Assembly: GCA_910585595.1 (NCBI GenBank)
Contig: CAJUET010000007.1
Location: 19,965 to 83,964, forward strand
From: an uncultured Christensenella sp.
Lineage (GTDB): Bacteria; Bacillota; Clostridia; Christensenellales; Borkfalkiaceae
Length of the DNA stretch: 64,000 bases
Direction: 5' to 3'
In this document: positions 50,763-60,199 of the stretch, one piece after another
Position numbering within the stretch: position 1 is the stretch's first letter
Layout: each line of letters starts with the position of its first letter
Position numbers and translations under genes: made by a program
The notes under the pieces: generated by a model
The model's input: the letters and a program-made list of their open reading frames with translations, nothing else
What the model was told of the DNA's origin: nothing
Databases searched by the model: none

Positions 50763-52138
50763 TCCTGATTCTCCGCGTTGAAGTACTTATCGAGATATTC
50801 CCGACGGATACGCTTTAATTCGGAAGCGGGCAAAATTCTTAATAGCTCCCAACCGACGGAGAGCGTTTCTTCGATCGTTCTGTCCTTTTCAAAGCCCTGC
50901 CCGACGTATTTCTTCTCAAACTCTTCCGCAAACTTCGCGTACAGTTTATCCGTCTCGGAAAGCGCCGCTTCACCGAGGATCGCAGAGAGTTCTTTGCACT
51001 CCTTGCCCTTTGCGTACGCCGCAAAGAGCTGGTTCATGGTATCGGCGTGATCCTCTCTCGTCTTGCCCTTACCGATTCCTTTATCTTTCAAACGGGAGAG
51101 GGAGGGAAGAACGTCGACGGGCGGAAAGATACCCTTTTTATAGAGGTCGCGCGAAAGAATGATCTGTCCCTCGGTAATGTAACCCGTCAGGTCGGGGATC
51201 GGGTGCGTCTTGTCGTCCTCGGGCATGGTCAGAATGGGAATCTGCGTAATAGATCCTTGCGAGCCGCGAATTCTGCCCGCACGCTCATAGAGCGTTGCAA
51301 GGTCGGTATAGAGATATCCGGGATACCCTCTTCTTCCCGGAACTTCGCGCCTTGCCGCCGAAACTTCTCTCAATGCTTCCGCATAGTTCGTAATATCCGT
51401 CATGATGACGAGAACGTGCATTCCGCAGGTGAACGCCAGATATTCCGCGCAAGTCAAGGCAAGACGGGGCGTTGCGATACGCTCTACGGCAGGGTCGTTC
51501 GCAAGGTTCGTAAAGAGCACCGTGCGCTCGATCGCGCCCGTGCGTTTAAAGTCTTCGACAAAATACTGCGACTCCTCGAAGGTAATACCGATCGCCGCAA
51601 ACACAACGGCAAAGTTGCCGCCGCTTCTCACCTTCGCCTGCCGCGCGATCTGCGCCGCCAGTTCGGCGTGCGGAAGTCCGCTCATAGAGAATACGGGAAG
51701 TTTCTGTCCTCTTACAAGGGTATTCAGTCCGTCGATCGCAGAGATACCCGTCTGAATAAATTCGTTGGGATAATCGCGCGCGGCGGGGTTGATAGGCTCG
51801 CCGTTGATATCCATTGTCTTTTCGGGAATGACGGGCTCGCCGCCGTCGCGGGGATTCCCCATGCCGTCGAACACGCGTCCCAGCATGTCGCGGGAAACGG
51901 CAAGCTGTTGGCTGTGCCCCAAAAAGCGGGCGCGGGAATCGGAGATTTTCAAGCCCTGAGAACTCTCAAAGAGCTGCACGACCGCCTTGTCGCGGTTGAC
52001 TTCCAAAACCTTTCCTCTTCTGATTTCGCCGTTCGCGCCGATAATATCGACGAGTTCGTTATAGGTGACTCCCTCCACGCCGTTTACGACCATAAGGGGT
52101 CCGACGGCTTCGGTTATCGTCTTATATTCCTTAAACAT
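50759..52138 (-). CDS. ntpB: V/A-type ATP synthase subunit B
   Basis: The non-catalytic nucleotide-binding-fold subunit of the A3B3 head. The 459-residue protein has the V-type B landmarks: GPLMVVNGVEGVTYNELVDI, PVFSMSGLPHAELAAQIARQ in place of a P-loop, TDITNYAEALREVSAARREV and RGYPGYLYTDLATLYERAGR. The length is normal. It overlaps subunit A by 8 bases and subunit D by 4. Confidence 0.97.
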   Translation of the reverse strand: MFKEYKTITEAVGPLMVVNGVEGVTYNELVDIIGANGEIRRGKVLEVNRDKAVVQLFESSQGLKISDSRARFLGHSQQLAVSRDMLGRVFDGMGNPRDGGEPVIPEKTMDINGEPINPAARDYPNEFIQTGISAIDGLNTLVRGQKLPVFSMSGLPHAELAAQIARQAKVRSGGNFAVVFAAIGITFEESQYFVEDFKRTGAIERTVLFTNLANDPAVERIATPRLALTCAEYLAFTCGMHVLVIMTDITNYAEALREVSAARREVPGRRGYPGYLYTDLATLYERAGRIRGSQGSITQIPILTMPEDDKTHPIPDLTGYITEGQIILSRDLYKKGIFPPVDVLPSLSRLKDKGIGKGKTREDHADTMNQLFAAYAKGKECKELSAILGEAALSETDKLYAKFAEEFEKKYVGQGFEKDRTIEETLSVGWELLRILPASELKRIRREYLDKYFNAENQE

Positions 52139-53897
52139 CTTCCTTCTCCCCCTCGCCGATCGCTTTGAGTTCGCGGTTCATAAGCTCGAAAATTTCGTCG
52201 AACTCCTTGATATTCTCTTCGGGAATATACTTCGCGCGTCCTATTTTTTCCTTACAGGAACAGTTCAGAATCTCTTCGAGGTCGCAATAGCTTGCAAGGG
52301 CTTCTCCCGCAAGACGATTGAATTCATAGATCAGGCGCAGCATCAAAAGCTGCTTTCTCATGGAAGTAAAGGTGTCGACCTCGTGGAAGGCGTTCTGGTG
52401 CAGATAGTCCTCCCTGATCATCTTTGCCGTCTCCATGGTAAGACGGTCTTTACGGGAGAGCGCGTCCAAGCCCACAAGACGGACGATTTCGTCGAGCGCC
52501 GCTTCTTCCTGTAAAACAGTCATCATGAACTGACGGTATTTCATGAACTCTCTTCCGACGTTCTCGTCGTACCAATTTTTCATACGGTCCGCATAGAGCG
52601 AATAGCTCACGAGCCAGTCGATCGCGGGGAAGTGCCGCTTATAGGCAAGCGAAGCGGAGAGCCCCCAGAACACTTTTACGATGCGGAGCGTCGCCTGCGA
52701 AACGGGTTCGGACAAATCTCCTCCGGGGGGCGATACCGCGCCGATCGCGGTAATGGAACCCGTCTTATTCCCAGATCCCAAAATTTTAACGATACCCGCG
52801 CGCTCGTAGAATTCGGCAAGTCTCGAAGAAAGGTATGCGGGATAGCCCTCGTCGCCGGGCATCTCTTCGAGCCGCCCGCTCATCTCTCTCAACGCCTCCG
52901 CCCAGCGGGAAGTCGAGTCCGCCATGATCGCAACGTTATAGCCCATATCGCGGAAGTATTCCGCAATCGTGATACCCGTATAAATGGACGCCTCGCGCGC
53001 AGCCACGGGCATATCGGAAGTGTTCGCAATGAGCACGGTGCGCTTCATCAAAGGTTCGCCCGTCTTAGGGTCTTTGAGTTCGGGAAACTCGTTCAGAACG
53101 TCCGTCATTTCGTTGCCGCGTTCACCGCAACCGATATATACGATAATGTCCGCATCTGCCCATTTTGCAAGCTGATGCTGCACGACGGTCTTGCCGCTTC
53201 CGAAGGGACCGGGGACCGCCGCAACGCCTCCCTTCGCAATGGGGAAAAGCGTATCGATGACGCGCTGTCCTGTGACCATGGGGAAATCAGGCGAAAGCTT
53301 TTCGCGGTAAGGTCTGCCCCGTCTTACGGGCCATTTTTTGAGCATACAGATGTTCTTTTTTCCCGAAGAAGTGGAAAGCGTTGCAACCGTCTCTTCGATT
53401 GTATAGTCGCCCTCGTTGATCGCCGTAACTTTTCCGCTCATTCCGTGCGGCACGGTAATTCTGTGCTCGACGATCTCCGTCTCGTTTACGATCCCCAAAA
53501 CGTCGCCTTCCTGCACCTCGTCGCCTACGCGCACACGTGGAATGAAACGCCACTTCTTTTCGCGGTCAAGATTATTGACGGAGACTCCCCGCGAAATGCG
53601 GTCTCCGTATTTAAAATACAAGGTCGTAAGCGGACGCTGTATCCCGTCGAAGATACCTGTAATAAGACCGGGCGCAAGCTCCGCCGAAAGAGGCGCACCC
53701 GTCGATTCCACGCTGTCGCCCACTCCCAAGCCCGAGGTTTCCTCATACACCTGAATGGAAGCCTCGTCGCCTCTCAGCTCGATGACTTCGCCCACGAGCT
53801 TTTTTTCCGAAACGCGCACGACGTCGTAAAGTTTTGCGTCTGCCATGCCCTCGGCTACGATTAAAGGTCCCGATACTTTGATTGTTTTACCTGCCAT
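52131..53897 (-). CDS. ntpA: V/A-type ATP synthase catalytic subunit A
   Basis: The catalytic subunit of the head. The 588-residue protein has the N-terminal barrel, the A-subunit-specific non-homologous insert (about 110-190, with KKWRFIPRVRVGDEVQEGD), Walker A GPFGSGKTVV (230-239), the Glu-bearing GCGERGNEM and MADSTSRWAEALREMSGR. These fit an ATP-hydrolysing or synthesising A subunit. Direction of operation is not set by the sequence. Confidence 0.97.
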   Translation of the reverse strand: MAGKTIKVSGPLIVAEGMADAKLYDVVRVSEKKLVGEVIELRGDEASIQVYEETSGLGVGDSVESTGAPLSAELAPGLITGIFDGIQRPLTTLYFKYGDRISRGVSVNNLDREKKWRFIPRVRVGDEVQEGDVLGIVNETEIVEHRITVPHGMSGKVTAINEGDYTIEETVATLSTSSGKKNICMLKKWPVRRGRPYREKLSPDFPMVTGQRVIDTLFPIAKGGVAAVPGPFGSGKTVVQHQLAKWADADIIVYIGCGERGNEMTDVLNEFPELKDPKTGEPLMKRTVLIANTSDMPVAAREASIYTGITIAEYFRDMGYNVAIMADSTSRWAEALREMSGRLEEMPGDEGYPAYLSSRLAEFYERAGIVKILGSGNKTGSITAIGAVSPPGGDLSEPVSQATLRIVKVFWGLSASLAYKRHFPAIDWLVSYSLYADRMKNWYDENVGREFMKYRQFMMTVLQEEAALDEIVRLVGLDALSRKDRLTMETAKMIREDYLHQNAFHEVDTFTSMRKQLLMLRLIYEFNRLAGEALASYCDLEEILNCSCKEKIGRAKYIPEENIKEFDEIFELMNRELKAIGEGEKEDV

Positions 53898-53931
53898 ATG
53901 TCAGCTCCGAATTGTTATATAAAGCAAATTT

Positions 53932-54249
53932 TCAGTCGTTTGAAAAGAGATCCACGCCGAGCGCTCTTTCGCTTGCCCGCCGTATCTCCTCCGTGCCAAA
54001 GCCCGTGCTTCCGTTCTTCGAGGGAATTACGAGTACAACGGGATAGGGCGTTTCGTCAAAGCGTTTTAAAAAGTCGCCGAGTTCGCGGGCAAGCTCTTCC
54101 GTTAAAAAAATCACAGAGTATTCCCGCGCAACCTTGCGCAACGTATCGCGCGCACTCTTTCCGTCTGCCGCGGAAAAAGAATCCACGCCCGCAGCCTTGA
54201 ATACCATGATACTGTCGCCGTCGCCGACGATCGCGCACCTGCCCGTCAT
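53932..54249 (-). CDS. ntpF: V/A-type ATP synthase subunit F
   Basis: A 105-residue protein of the central stalk, bound to subunit D. It opens with the Rossmann-like CAIVGDGDSIMVFKAAGVD and contains YSVIFLTEELARELGD and PVVLVIPSKNGSTGFG, all typical of subunit F. It overlaps the subunit C stop by 4 bases. Confidence 0.92.
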   Translation of the reverse strand: MTGRCAIVGDGDSIMVFKAAGVDSFSAADGKSARDTLRKVAREYSVIFLTEELARELGDFLKRFDETPYPVVLVIPSKNGSTGFGTEEIRRASERALGVDLFSND

Positions 54250-55202
54250 ATATTGCCCCTCAAACGCTTTTTGATTTCCGCCTCGCTCAGTCCCGCTCTC
54301 AAACAGACGAACGCGATCCGTACGTTTTCGTTCTCCGCGCGGCGGCGGAAAATATAGTAAAGAAAGTTACCCTGTCCCGAAAGTTCATAGGGCTTTTCGG
54401 CAAAAAAGTCGATTTCGAAGGATTCGAGCATCTTCTCCGCTTCGGTAAAGCCGCCGCCTTCGGAAGAACACAGTTTCTTTACGAACTCTCTGTAATCGGT
54501 TTTTTCAAACGCCTTTATTATGGCGTCCTTATCCCCATATGCGGAAGCGAGCTTTTCCCTTGTAAGCTCTCCGCTCGAAACAAAAAACTTTTCCGCCTCT
54601 TCAATGTTCCCCGCGCGAAAACAGGTTAAAAGGTTCGTCATATCGGCGCGGCGCACGAGCAGCTTTCTGCATACCCCGAACTTTTTCAGCACGCGCGATA
54701 AACAGTCGAACTGCGCTTTGTCAAACAAAATGCCGACTTCCGCGCCCGAAGGGTTCTCTCCCTCTAAAAGCGTCTGTGCTTCTTTGATCGCCGCGCTCAG
54801 CTCCTTGCCAAGCTTTTCCGTATTCCCCGTCCCGATAAGCCGCACCATCTCTTCGGCGGAAAAAATTCCGTCGCCGCCGAGCATGGGCGCAGGGTCTGTT
54901 CCGAGATACCGCGCCTTTACGATTGCCTTTGCGTTGTGAAAGTCGCGCGGCGCAAGCAGATATTCCTCGACCTCGTCCGAAGGGGCGTATTCGCGGATAA
55001 ACGCGTCGATCTCCCTTTCGTCGGCAAGAATCAGTTCTTCTACGCCGAGCGAAAGATCCCCGCCGAACCCGCTGTCGAGAAGAATGCGCAAAGCCTCTTC
55101 CCCGCTCGCGGAACACATTCTGACGAGTTTATCTTTGAGGAGTTTTTTCTCCCTGACGGCGATCACGCCGTTCGTATACGCGCTGTCTTTTCTCTTACTC
55201 AT
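54246..55202 (-). CDS. ntpC: V/A-type ATP synthase subunit C
   Basis: Subunit C is the funnel-shaped socket between shaft and rotor ring. The 318-residue protein is helical, with the family-like start YTNGVIAVREKKLLKDKLVRM, the FHNAKAIVKARYLGTDPAP stretch near residue 92, and a repeat of three related helical units. Its order between E and F is the expected one. Sequence conservation in this family is low, so context carries part of the call. Confidence 0.92.
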   Translation of the reverse strand: MSKRKDSAYTNGVIAVREKKLLKDKLVRMCSASGEEALRILLDSGFGGDLSLGVEELILADEREIDAFIREYAPSDEVEEYLLAPRDFHNAKAIVKARYLGTDPAPMLGGDGIFSAEEMVRLIGTGNTEKLGKELSAAIKEAQTLLEGENPSGAEVGILFDKAQFDCLSRVLKKFGVCRKLLVRRADMTNLLTCFRAGNIEEAEKFFVSSGELTREKLASAYGDKDAIIKAFEKTDYREFVKKLCSSEGGGFTEAEKMLESFEIDFFAEKPYELSGQGNFLYYIFRRRAENENVRIAFVCLRAGLSEAEIKKRLRGNI

Positions 55203-55765
55203 GTTTTAAAAATTTTTGCGGCAAGCTCCGCCTGATTCTCCTCTCTGTCCGCTTTGAGAAGCGCCGCGTACGAAACGTCGCGGTCGCACTTCTTTCCGAG
55301 AAGATAGAACCCGCCCTTGATCTTAGCCCGCTTGGACGAGAGCTTATAGCCCGCCTTTGCGACCGCCTTCTCCGCCGCCGCGGGATAGGGATAGTCCTCG
55401 GACAGAGAAACAACGTCTCCCTCCCGGGCGTATACTTTTAAAAGACTTAAAAGTAATTCCGTGCTCTCCTTTTCGGGAATGCGGAAGAGCGATTCGAGGG
55501 CGCGGTCGTAGATCGTATCGATGACGCGGCGCCGCTCTTTTAAGTTGAATTTCTTCGTCTCTAAACGAACGGTCGCCGCGCTCCCCTCTTCAAGGGCGCG
55601 GATACGTTCTGCGACTTCCTTTTTTTCTCGTTCGCGGTTTTTATCGGCGTCGGCTTCCGCCTCCGCTTCGATCGAAGCCGCCTTTTTCTTTGCGGCTTCC
55701 AGAAGCGCCTTCGCTTCCTTCTCCGCGTCGGAAAGAATTTTTTCTTTCAACGATTCAAGACTCAT
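55199..55765 (-). CDS. ntpE: V/A-type ATP synthase subunit E
   Basis: Peripheral-stalk subunit. The 188-residue protein has a long charged N-terminal helix rich in Ala, Glu and Lys (about 1-90, EKEAKALLEAAKKKAASIEAE-like) and a small C-terminal globular domain. It starts 4 bases after subunit K. The start is the ATG before SLESLKEKI, with GGGGTAAAAAC upstream; the longer frame overlaps subunit K. Confidence 0.88.
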   Translation of the reverse strand: MSLESLKEKILSDAEKEAKALLEAAKKKAASIEAEAEADADKNREREKKEVAERIRALEEGSAATVRLETKKFNLKERRRVIDTIYDRALESLFRIPEKESTELLLSLLKVYAREGDVVSLSEDYPYPAAAEKAVAKAGYKLSSKRAKIKGGFYLLGKKCDRDVSYAALLKADREENQAELAAKIFKT

Positions 55766-55769
55766 GTTT

Positions 55770-56228
55770 TTACCCCAACATGATGGAGATAAGCATGCCG
55801 AGAATCGCATAGAACTCGATCATTGCGGGATAGATGATAAGCTTTCCGCCGAGGGATTCCTGCTTGCCGACCGCATAAATACAGTTCGCCGCCGCCTTCC
55901 CCTGGAAGAAGCCCGAAACAAGACCGGAGATCGCCATAGGCATCACCTGTCCGAAAACCGCCCAGCCCTCCATCGTCGATACGATCTGTTCGGGATTCGT
56001 CGCGCTCAGTCCGCCCGAAGCGATAATGGCAACGATAAATCCATAAATACCCTGCGTTGCGGGAAGGAGCACGAGAATGAGCACCTTACCGAACTTTTTG
56101 GGGTCCTCGCCGAGGATTCCCGCCGCCGCGCTGCCCGTCTTGTAAAGACCGATCGCGGAGCCTACGCCGCAAAGGATCACGCAAATTGCGATCCCCGCCA
56201 TAGCAATGGCATAACCACCTGTAAACAT
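55770..56228 (-). CDS. ntpK: V/A-type ATP synthase rotor subunit K, Na+-type
   Basis: The 152-residue proteolipid has four membrane helices in two hairpins. All five residues that bind Na+ in the Enterococcus hirae rotor ring have counterparts: Leu55, Thr58 and Gln59 (LPATQG), Gln109 (GFFQGK) and Glu138 (PAMIEFYAILG). This supports Na+ as the coupling ion. The start is the ATG after GGAGGTAGTT; a TTG four codons earlier lies inside the ribosome site. Confidence 0.94.
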   Translation of the reverse strand: MFTGGYAIAMAGIAICVILCGVGSAIGLYKTGSAAAGILGEDPKKFGKVLILVLLPATQGIYGFIVAIIASGGLSATNPEQIVSTMEGWAVFGQVMPMAISGLVSGFFQGKAAANCIYAVGKQESLGGKLIIYPAMIEFYAILGMLISIMLG

Positions 56229-56297
56229 AACTACCTCCAATATATTCTTTCTATATATTTTTCAAATTCACTCCCGCGCACCATCGCGGGCTGTGAT

Positions 56298-58307
56298 TTA
56301 ACCGTCTTTCTTCGCAAACTGCGTTTCGTAAGCCTTCGGTACGATAAATACGTGAGCATGCTTTGATCCAAGCGGAGAAAAGAGCTCTCCCTCCCCTTCG
56401 TAAAATCGGCCGTAGAATTCCACGTATTGCAGTCTTGCGTCGTGAATATACGCGCCGAGCAAACTTAACGCAAGGTTCAGAAGGTGTCCCAACAAGAGAA
56501 GCACAACGCCGAGCACGACGAGCCCCGCGTTTCCGCTCACGATCATGCCCGTACTGCCGCCGTAGCCCGTGAGCGCGTAACCCGATACGATCTCCGCTAT
56601 GACCGCGCCCGAAAGCATGAGTCCGTAAAGACGCGCATAGCTCAGTATATCCGAAGCGTAGTTGATAACGCCGTACGCCGCACCGAATCCCTTCGTGAAT
56701 TTTCCGAGAATTTTTTCTTTTCTGCCCGCAGTCAGCATTGCCGTAAGGAGCATTGCGCCCGCCGCGATTCCGCCGACGTAGGCAAGAATTATCATCTTCA
56801 GTTCCTCTACGAGCCCCGCGATCGCAAGCCCCACGCCGATCGAAAAGACCGCCCACACGAGGCCGTCCAAAATGCCGTCCCAAATCTTACCGCGCCGCCA
56901 GCATTGGATCGCGCGGCACACGTACCCTGCAAAGAGTTGAACGACGCCAACTTCAAGCGCAACGATGAGAAGCGCGGGAATGGCGATTCCCAGAACGTGC
57001 CAATTCGTGTTTCCCTCCAAGAGCGGCGGCATGACGCGCATATGAAGAATTGCGATACCGAAGAGCGAATCAAAGAGAAAACCCCAAATTACCGCAAATA
57101 CACCTCCGATCGCAAACACCGCGGCAAGCCGCTTTAAGCCATTGTCCTTCACGCGGTTTTTCCACCAAAGAAGTCCCCCGCCGATCAGCATAAACAACCC
57201 GTAACCGATATCCCCCATGATAAAGCCGAGGAACACGCTGTAAAAAATTCCCATGACCGTCGTAGGATCGAACTCCTTGGAATTGGGGGGCGAATACAAA
57301 TTCGTGATCGCCTCGAAGTTCTTCGTCAAGCCGTTGTTCCGCATGAGCGTGGGCGGCATCTCGTCTTCTTCCGGTTCGACGAAATCAAAGTACGCGGAAT
57401 CCGTTACGGCGGAAAGCGCCGCAGAAATCTCCTCTTCGCTCTCCTTCGGCGCATACGCCTCCAATAAAATCACGCGTTCCGTCGCGAGCATTTTTCCGGA
57501 AACCGACTCCGCCTTTTCAAGCTCGTAGGCAATGCGGTCGCAATACACTTTTAAAAACCGTATATTTTCACAAAGCGCAAATTCCGCCTCGTCAATTTTT
57601 TCGATTTCCCGAAGCAAATCCTTCTTCTCTTCGTTCAGGCGGGCATAAAGCTCTTTGCCCGTTCCCGCCTCTTTCAGAAAAGGACAGGGCGCAAAGTCGA
57701 GACCGCGCAAAAATTCCTCCGTCTCCTTTTCCGCCTCCTTTAAAGCGACGACGAGAACCGTGTTTCCCTCTGTTTTCACGCACGCATCCGCAAGAGTTTC
57801 AAACAACTCCTCCTTCACGTTTTCGACAGTTCCTAAGAATACCCGTAAGCGCGGCGTGTTTGAAAACGCCGAAAAGAGTATTTCAAAATCTTTATAAGGA
57901 GATAAGGAAAGGATCGTCTTTTCCAAGCTCGCAAGGCTTGCACCAAGTCTTACGCGCTCGGCGGTCAATCGCTTGATCTCTGCGATCAGCGCTTCCGCCT
58001 CCTCCCGCTTTTCGGCATTCATAAATTCCTCGTAAGTTACAAAGAATCCGTCCTTCTCGGGTTTGAACGCCTTCTTGTGTTCCTTTGCATAACGCTCCGA
58101 AGAAGCTACCAGCTCTTTCAGCGCCCCCTCTGCCTCTTCAAGGCGCGAAGATAACGCCGCCGCGTCCGATACGGGACGGGCGATATTTTCTTCCGCTTCA
58201 AGAATCTTTATTTCCGCCGCGCCCGTTTTAGAGAGCGCGTCGAGGATTTTATCCCCTTCGTAGGAGATTGCGGCAACACGTAATTTACGCATGACGGCGA
58301 TTGCCAT
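56298..58307 (-). CDS. ntpI: V/A-type ATP synthase subunit I (a-subunit)
   Basis: The stator membrane subunit that forms the ion half-channels. The 669-residue protein has a cytoplasmic N-terminal half with coiled coils (about 1-330) and a membrane half with about eight helices, including FLGFIMGDIGYGLFMLIGGG, SYARLYGLMLSGAVIAE and LGHLLNLALSLLGAYIHDAR, where the essential arginine is expected. The end, QYVEFYGRFYEGEGE followed by F.PL, is typical. It overlaps the G/H gene by 27 bases. Confidence 0.95.
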   Translation of the reverse strand: MAIAVMRKLRVAAISYEGDKILDALSKTGAAEIKILEAEENIARPVSDAAALSSRLEEAEGALKELVASSERYAKEHKKAFKPEKDGFFVTYEEFMNAEKREEAEALIAEIKRLTAERVRLGASLASLEKTILSLSPYKDFEILFSAFSNTPRLRVFLGTVENVKEELFETLADACVKTEGNTVLVVALKEAEKETEEFLRGLDFAPCPFLKEAGTGKELYARLNEEKKDLLREIEKIDEAEFALCENIRFLKVYCDRIAYELEKAESVSGKMLATERVILLEAYAPKESEEEISAALSAVTDSAYFDFVEPEEDEMPPTLMRNNGLTKNFEAITNLYSPPNSKEFDPTTVMGIFYSVFLGFIMGDIGYGLFMLIGGGLLWWKNRVKDNGLKRLAAVFAIGGVFAVIWGFLFDSLFGIAILHMRVMPPLLEGNTNWHVLGIAIPALLIVALEVGVVQLFAGYVCRAIQCWRRGKIWDGILDGLVWAVFSIGVGLAIAGLVEELKMIILAYVGGIAAGAMLLTAMLTAGRKEKILGKFTKGFGAAYGVINYASDILSYARLYGLMLSGAVIAEIVSGYALTGYGGSTGMIVSGNAGLVVLGVVLLLLGHLLNLALSLLGAYIHDARLQYVEFYGRFYEGEGELFSPLGSKHAHVFIVPKAYETQFAKKDG

Positions 58308-58611
58308 CTGTAACCCTCCTTACGATTTGCGATACCGTGCCCGAAGTATCCTTCAAAAGTGCGTCCGCAGCTTTTGTTTCCTTCGTTTCGTGCTCCGAAA
58401 GAGTGCGCTCCGCCTCTTTTTGTACTCTTGCTTCTGCCTCTCTGAGCGCGGTTTCACGATAAAACTTTAATTCCTCTTCCGTCTTTTTTGTAATTTCATT
58501 GGCGCGCGCACGCGAAGCCGCAATCAGCGTTTCGGCTTCCGCTTCCGCCACGGCTTTGATTTCCGCCGCCTGCGCTTCCGCTGCTTTTACCGATTTTAAA
58601 ACTTCTTCCAT
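58285..58611 (-). CDS. V/A-type ATP synthase G/H-type peripheral-stalk subunit
   Basis: A 108-residue, almost wholly helical protein, rich in Ala, Glu, Lys and Arg, that fits the small stalk subunit (NtpF of Enterococcus, AhaH or G elsewhere) that coils with subunit E. It is the first gene of the operon, the usual place. The start is the ATG 9 bases after GGAGG; a GTG three codons earlier is too close to that site. Sequence alone would be weak; the context is strong. Confidence 0.85.
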   Translation of the reverse strand: MEEVLKSVKAAEAQAAEIKAVAEAEAETLIAASRARANEITKKTEEELKFYRETALREAEARVQKEAERTLSEHETKETKAADALLKDTSGTVSQIVRRVTDGNRRHA

Positions 58612-58663
58612 GCCGCGCACCCTCCTCCTTTATGGGGAAACATTTTAAAATAAATTTTCGTTT

Positions 58664-58692
58664 ATTTTACCATATTATCCGTTTTTTGGCAA
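58664..58692 (-). promoter_or_regulatory. Promoter of the V-ATPase operon
   Basis: The minus strand reads TTGCCA, a 17-base spacer and TAAAAT, about 50 bases ahead of the first gene. From here to the tRNA promoter (58693-58890) the sequence is AT-rich with no gene seen. Confidence 0.78.
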
Positions 58693-58890
58693 GTAAATTC
58701 AATCAAATTAAAAGCAACGAGCACTGTACGATACAGAACCCATTTATAAATATATTTTATTTTCGTCCAATCTTTGGAGTCCATTTCGCTATTATTTATT
58801 CCCGTATCCCTTTTATCCGAATCACTTTTACGCATAATTAACGATTTTTATTTCCACTGCAAAAATTTTTCATAAAACATATAAAATCGC

Positions 58891-58919
58891 TTGATAAATT
58901 GATTTCGATTTGCTAAAAT
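58891..58919 (+). promoter_or_regulatory. Promoter of tRNA-Gln
   Basis: TTGATA, a 17-base spacer and TAAAAT end 10 bases ahead of the tRNA 5' end. Confidence 0.8.
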
Positions 58920-58929
58920 AATTACATAT

Positions 58930-59004
58930 TGGGGCGTCGCCAAGCGGTAAGGCAACGGACTCTGACTCCGTCATTCGGGTGTTCGAATCACTTCGCCCCA
59001 GCCA
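58930..59004 (+). tRNA. tRNA-Gln (anticodon CTG)
   Basis: A 75-nt cloverleaf. Acceptor TGGGGCG pairs with CGCCCCA, the anticodon stem ACGGA/TCCGT encloses CTCTGAC with anticodon CTG, and the T-loop has GTTCGAA. CCA is encoded. Confidence 0.96.
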
Positions 59005-59010
59005 ATGAGA

Positions 59011-59059
59011 GGATAACGGTTTTTGAACCTCCGAAATATCGGAGTTTTAGCTGTTATCC
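59011..59059 (+). terminator. Terminator of tRNA-Gln and overlapping outer inverted repeat
   Basis: The inner stem CTCCGA/TCGGAG (59029-59044) is followed by TTTT. Outer arms GGATAAC (59011) and GTTATCC (59053) also pair, and the right arm covers the stop codon of the transposase gene, so it may belong to the insertion sequence end. Confidence 0.65.
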
Positions 59060-60199
59060 CCTTTTTATTTGCTCGAAATATTGTTCTTCAACCTGATTCG
59101 GAGTTAGCATTTTTAATTTTCTATGCGGTCTGTATCCGTTGAAGAAAAATACGTATTCTTCAACTATTCCCTCAACATCTTCCAAAGTTTGATATTTATG
59201 ATGATAAATACATTCTTTCTTTAAATTTCCAAAAAATGATTCACAAACGGCATTATCATAAGGAGTTCCCGGATTAGAATAAGACGCCTGTACTTTATTC
59301 TCTTCCAGATACTCTCTGAATAGGAATGACGTATACTGTATCCCTTGATCGGAATGAAACATGAGATTTTCCGGCCTCCCTCTTTCTATGCATGCGCGGT
59401 CAAATGTACCGAGGGTCAGTGCGGTATCTATTTTGTCCGAAAGCCCATACGCAATCACTTTACGAGAAAACAAATCGATAATCGAACATAAAAATATAAA
59501 CTTTCCCTTAATCCTAATATAAGTAATATCGCTTACCCAAACCGCATTCGGCCTATCTTGTTGAAATTTACGCTCCAAAAGATTTCTGAATTTCTTTCGC
59601 TTTAATTTATGATGTATATGGAACTTTATAAACTTGGGCTTTTCAACACGAATATTTAATTCATTCATCAAGCGACTAACCCGCTTTTCACTGATATTAT
59701 AACCGCATTCTGCTAATTTTTGTTTAATCGGTTTCTTTCCGAAACGACCATTACTTTTTTGAAATATCTTTTTAATCAAAGTCTTTAATTTTTCATCTTC
59801 TAACTCCGTTTTTGTTTGAAAATATTTTCTTCTTTGTCTGTTATAATAAGTACCGCGAGGAACATTTAACGCTTCGCATAAGACTCGAATAGAAAACTTT
59901 CCGGCCAACCTTTCTATTACACAAATTTTTTCATCCGTAGATGAAGAAATATTGCAACCCGAAAGTTGCAATACCTTTAACATTTGCTCTAATTTTTTTT
60001 GATGTGCTTTTTGCTTATATTCGTTCAGTCGATCTTTCGATCGCTTATAAAAATTGCACTTTAAAAATTCTTTTCTCCACTCAAATAACGTGCTTTCCAC
60101 AATATCAAATTTTGACAATGTGTCCTTCACCGAATGATTATCTAAATAAAATTTAACCACTTCCCTCTTAAAGGAAGTGGTATATTTTGATGTGAACAT
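59054..60199 (-). CDS. IS3-family transposase, OrfA and OrfB in one frame
   Basis: The 381-residue protein has an N-terminal HTH (about 5-45, FKREVVKFYLDNHSV and STLFEWRKEF), a coiled region, the IS3 HTH_21 segment (about 130-185, GRFGKKPIKQKLAECGYNIS) and an rve integrase core. The catalytic triad is complete: Asp224 (WVSDITYI), Asp284 (FHSDQGIQYTS) and Glu320 (CESFFGNLKKE). IS3 elements usually split OrfA and OrfB with a -1 frameshift; here a single open frame covers both. A diverged copy of its 5' end lies at 61828-61891. Confidence 0.93.
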   Translation of the reverse strand: MFTSKYTTSFKREVVKFYLDNHSVKDTLSKFDIVESTLFEWRKEFLKCNFYKRSKDRLNEYKQKAHQKKLEQMLKVLQLSGCNISSSTDEKICVIERLAGKFSIRVLCEALNVPRGTYYNRQRRKYFQTKTELEDEKLKTLIKKIFQKSNGRFGKKPIKQKLAECGYNISEKRVSRLMNELNIRVEKPKFIKFHIHHKLKRKKFRNLLERKFQQDRPNAVWVSDITYIRIKGKFIFLCSIIDLFSRKVIAYGLSDKIDTALTLGTFDRACIERGRPENLMFHSDQGIQYTSFLFREYLEENKVQASYSNPGTPYDNAVCESFFGNLKKECIYHHKYQTLEDVEGIVEEYVFFFNGYRPHRKLKMLTPNQVEEQYFEQIKRG

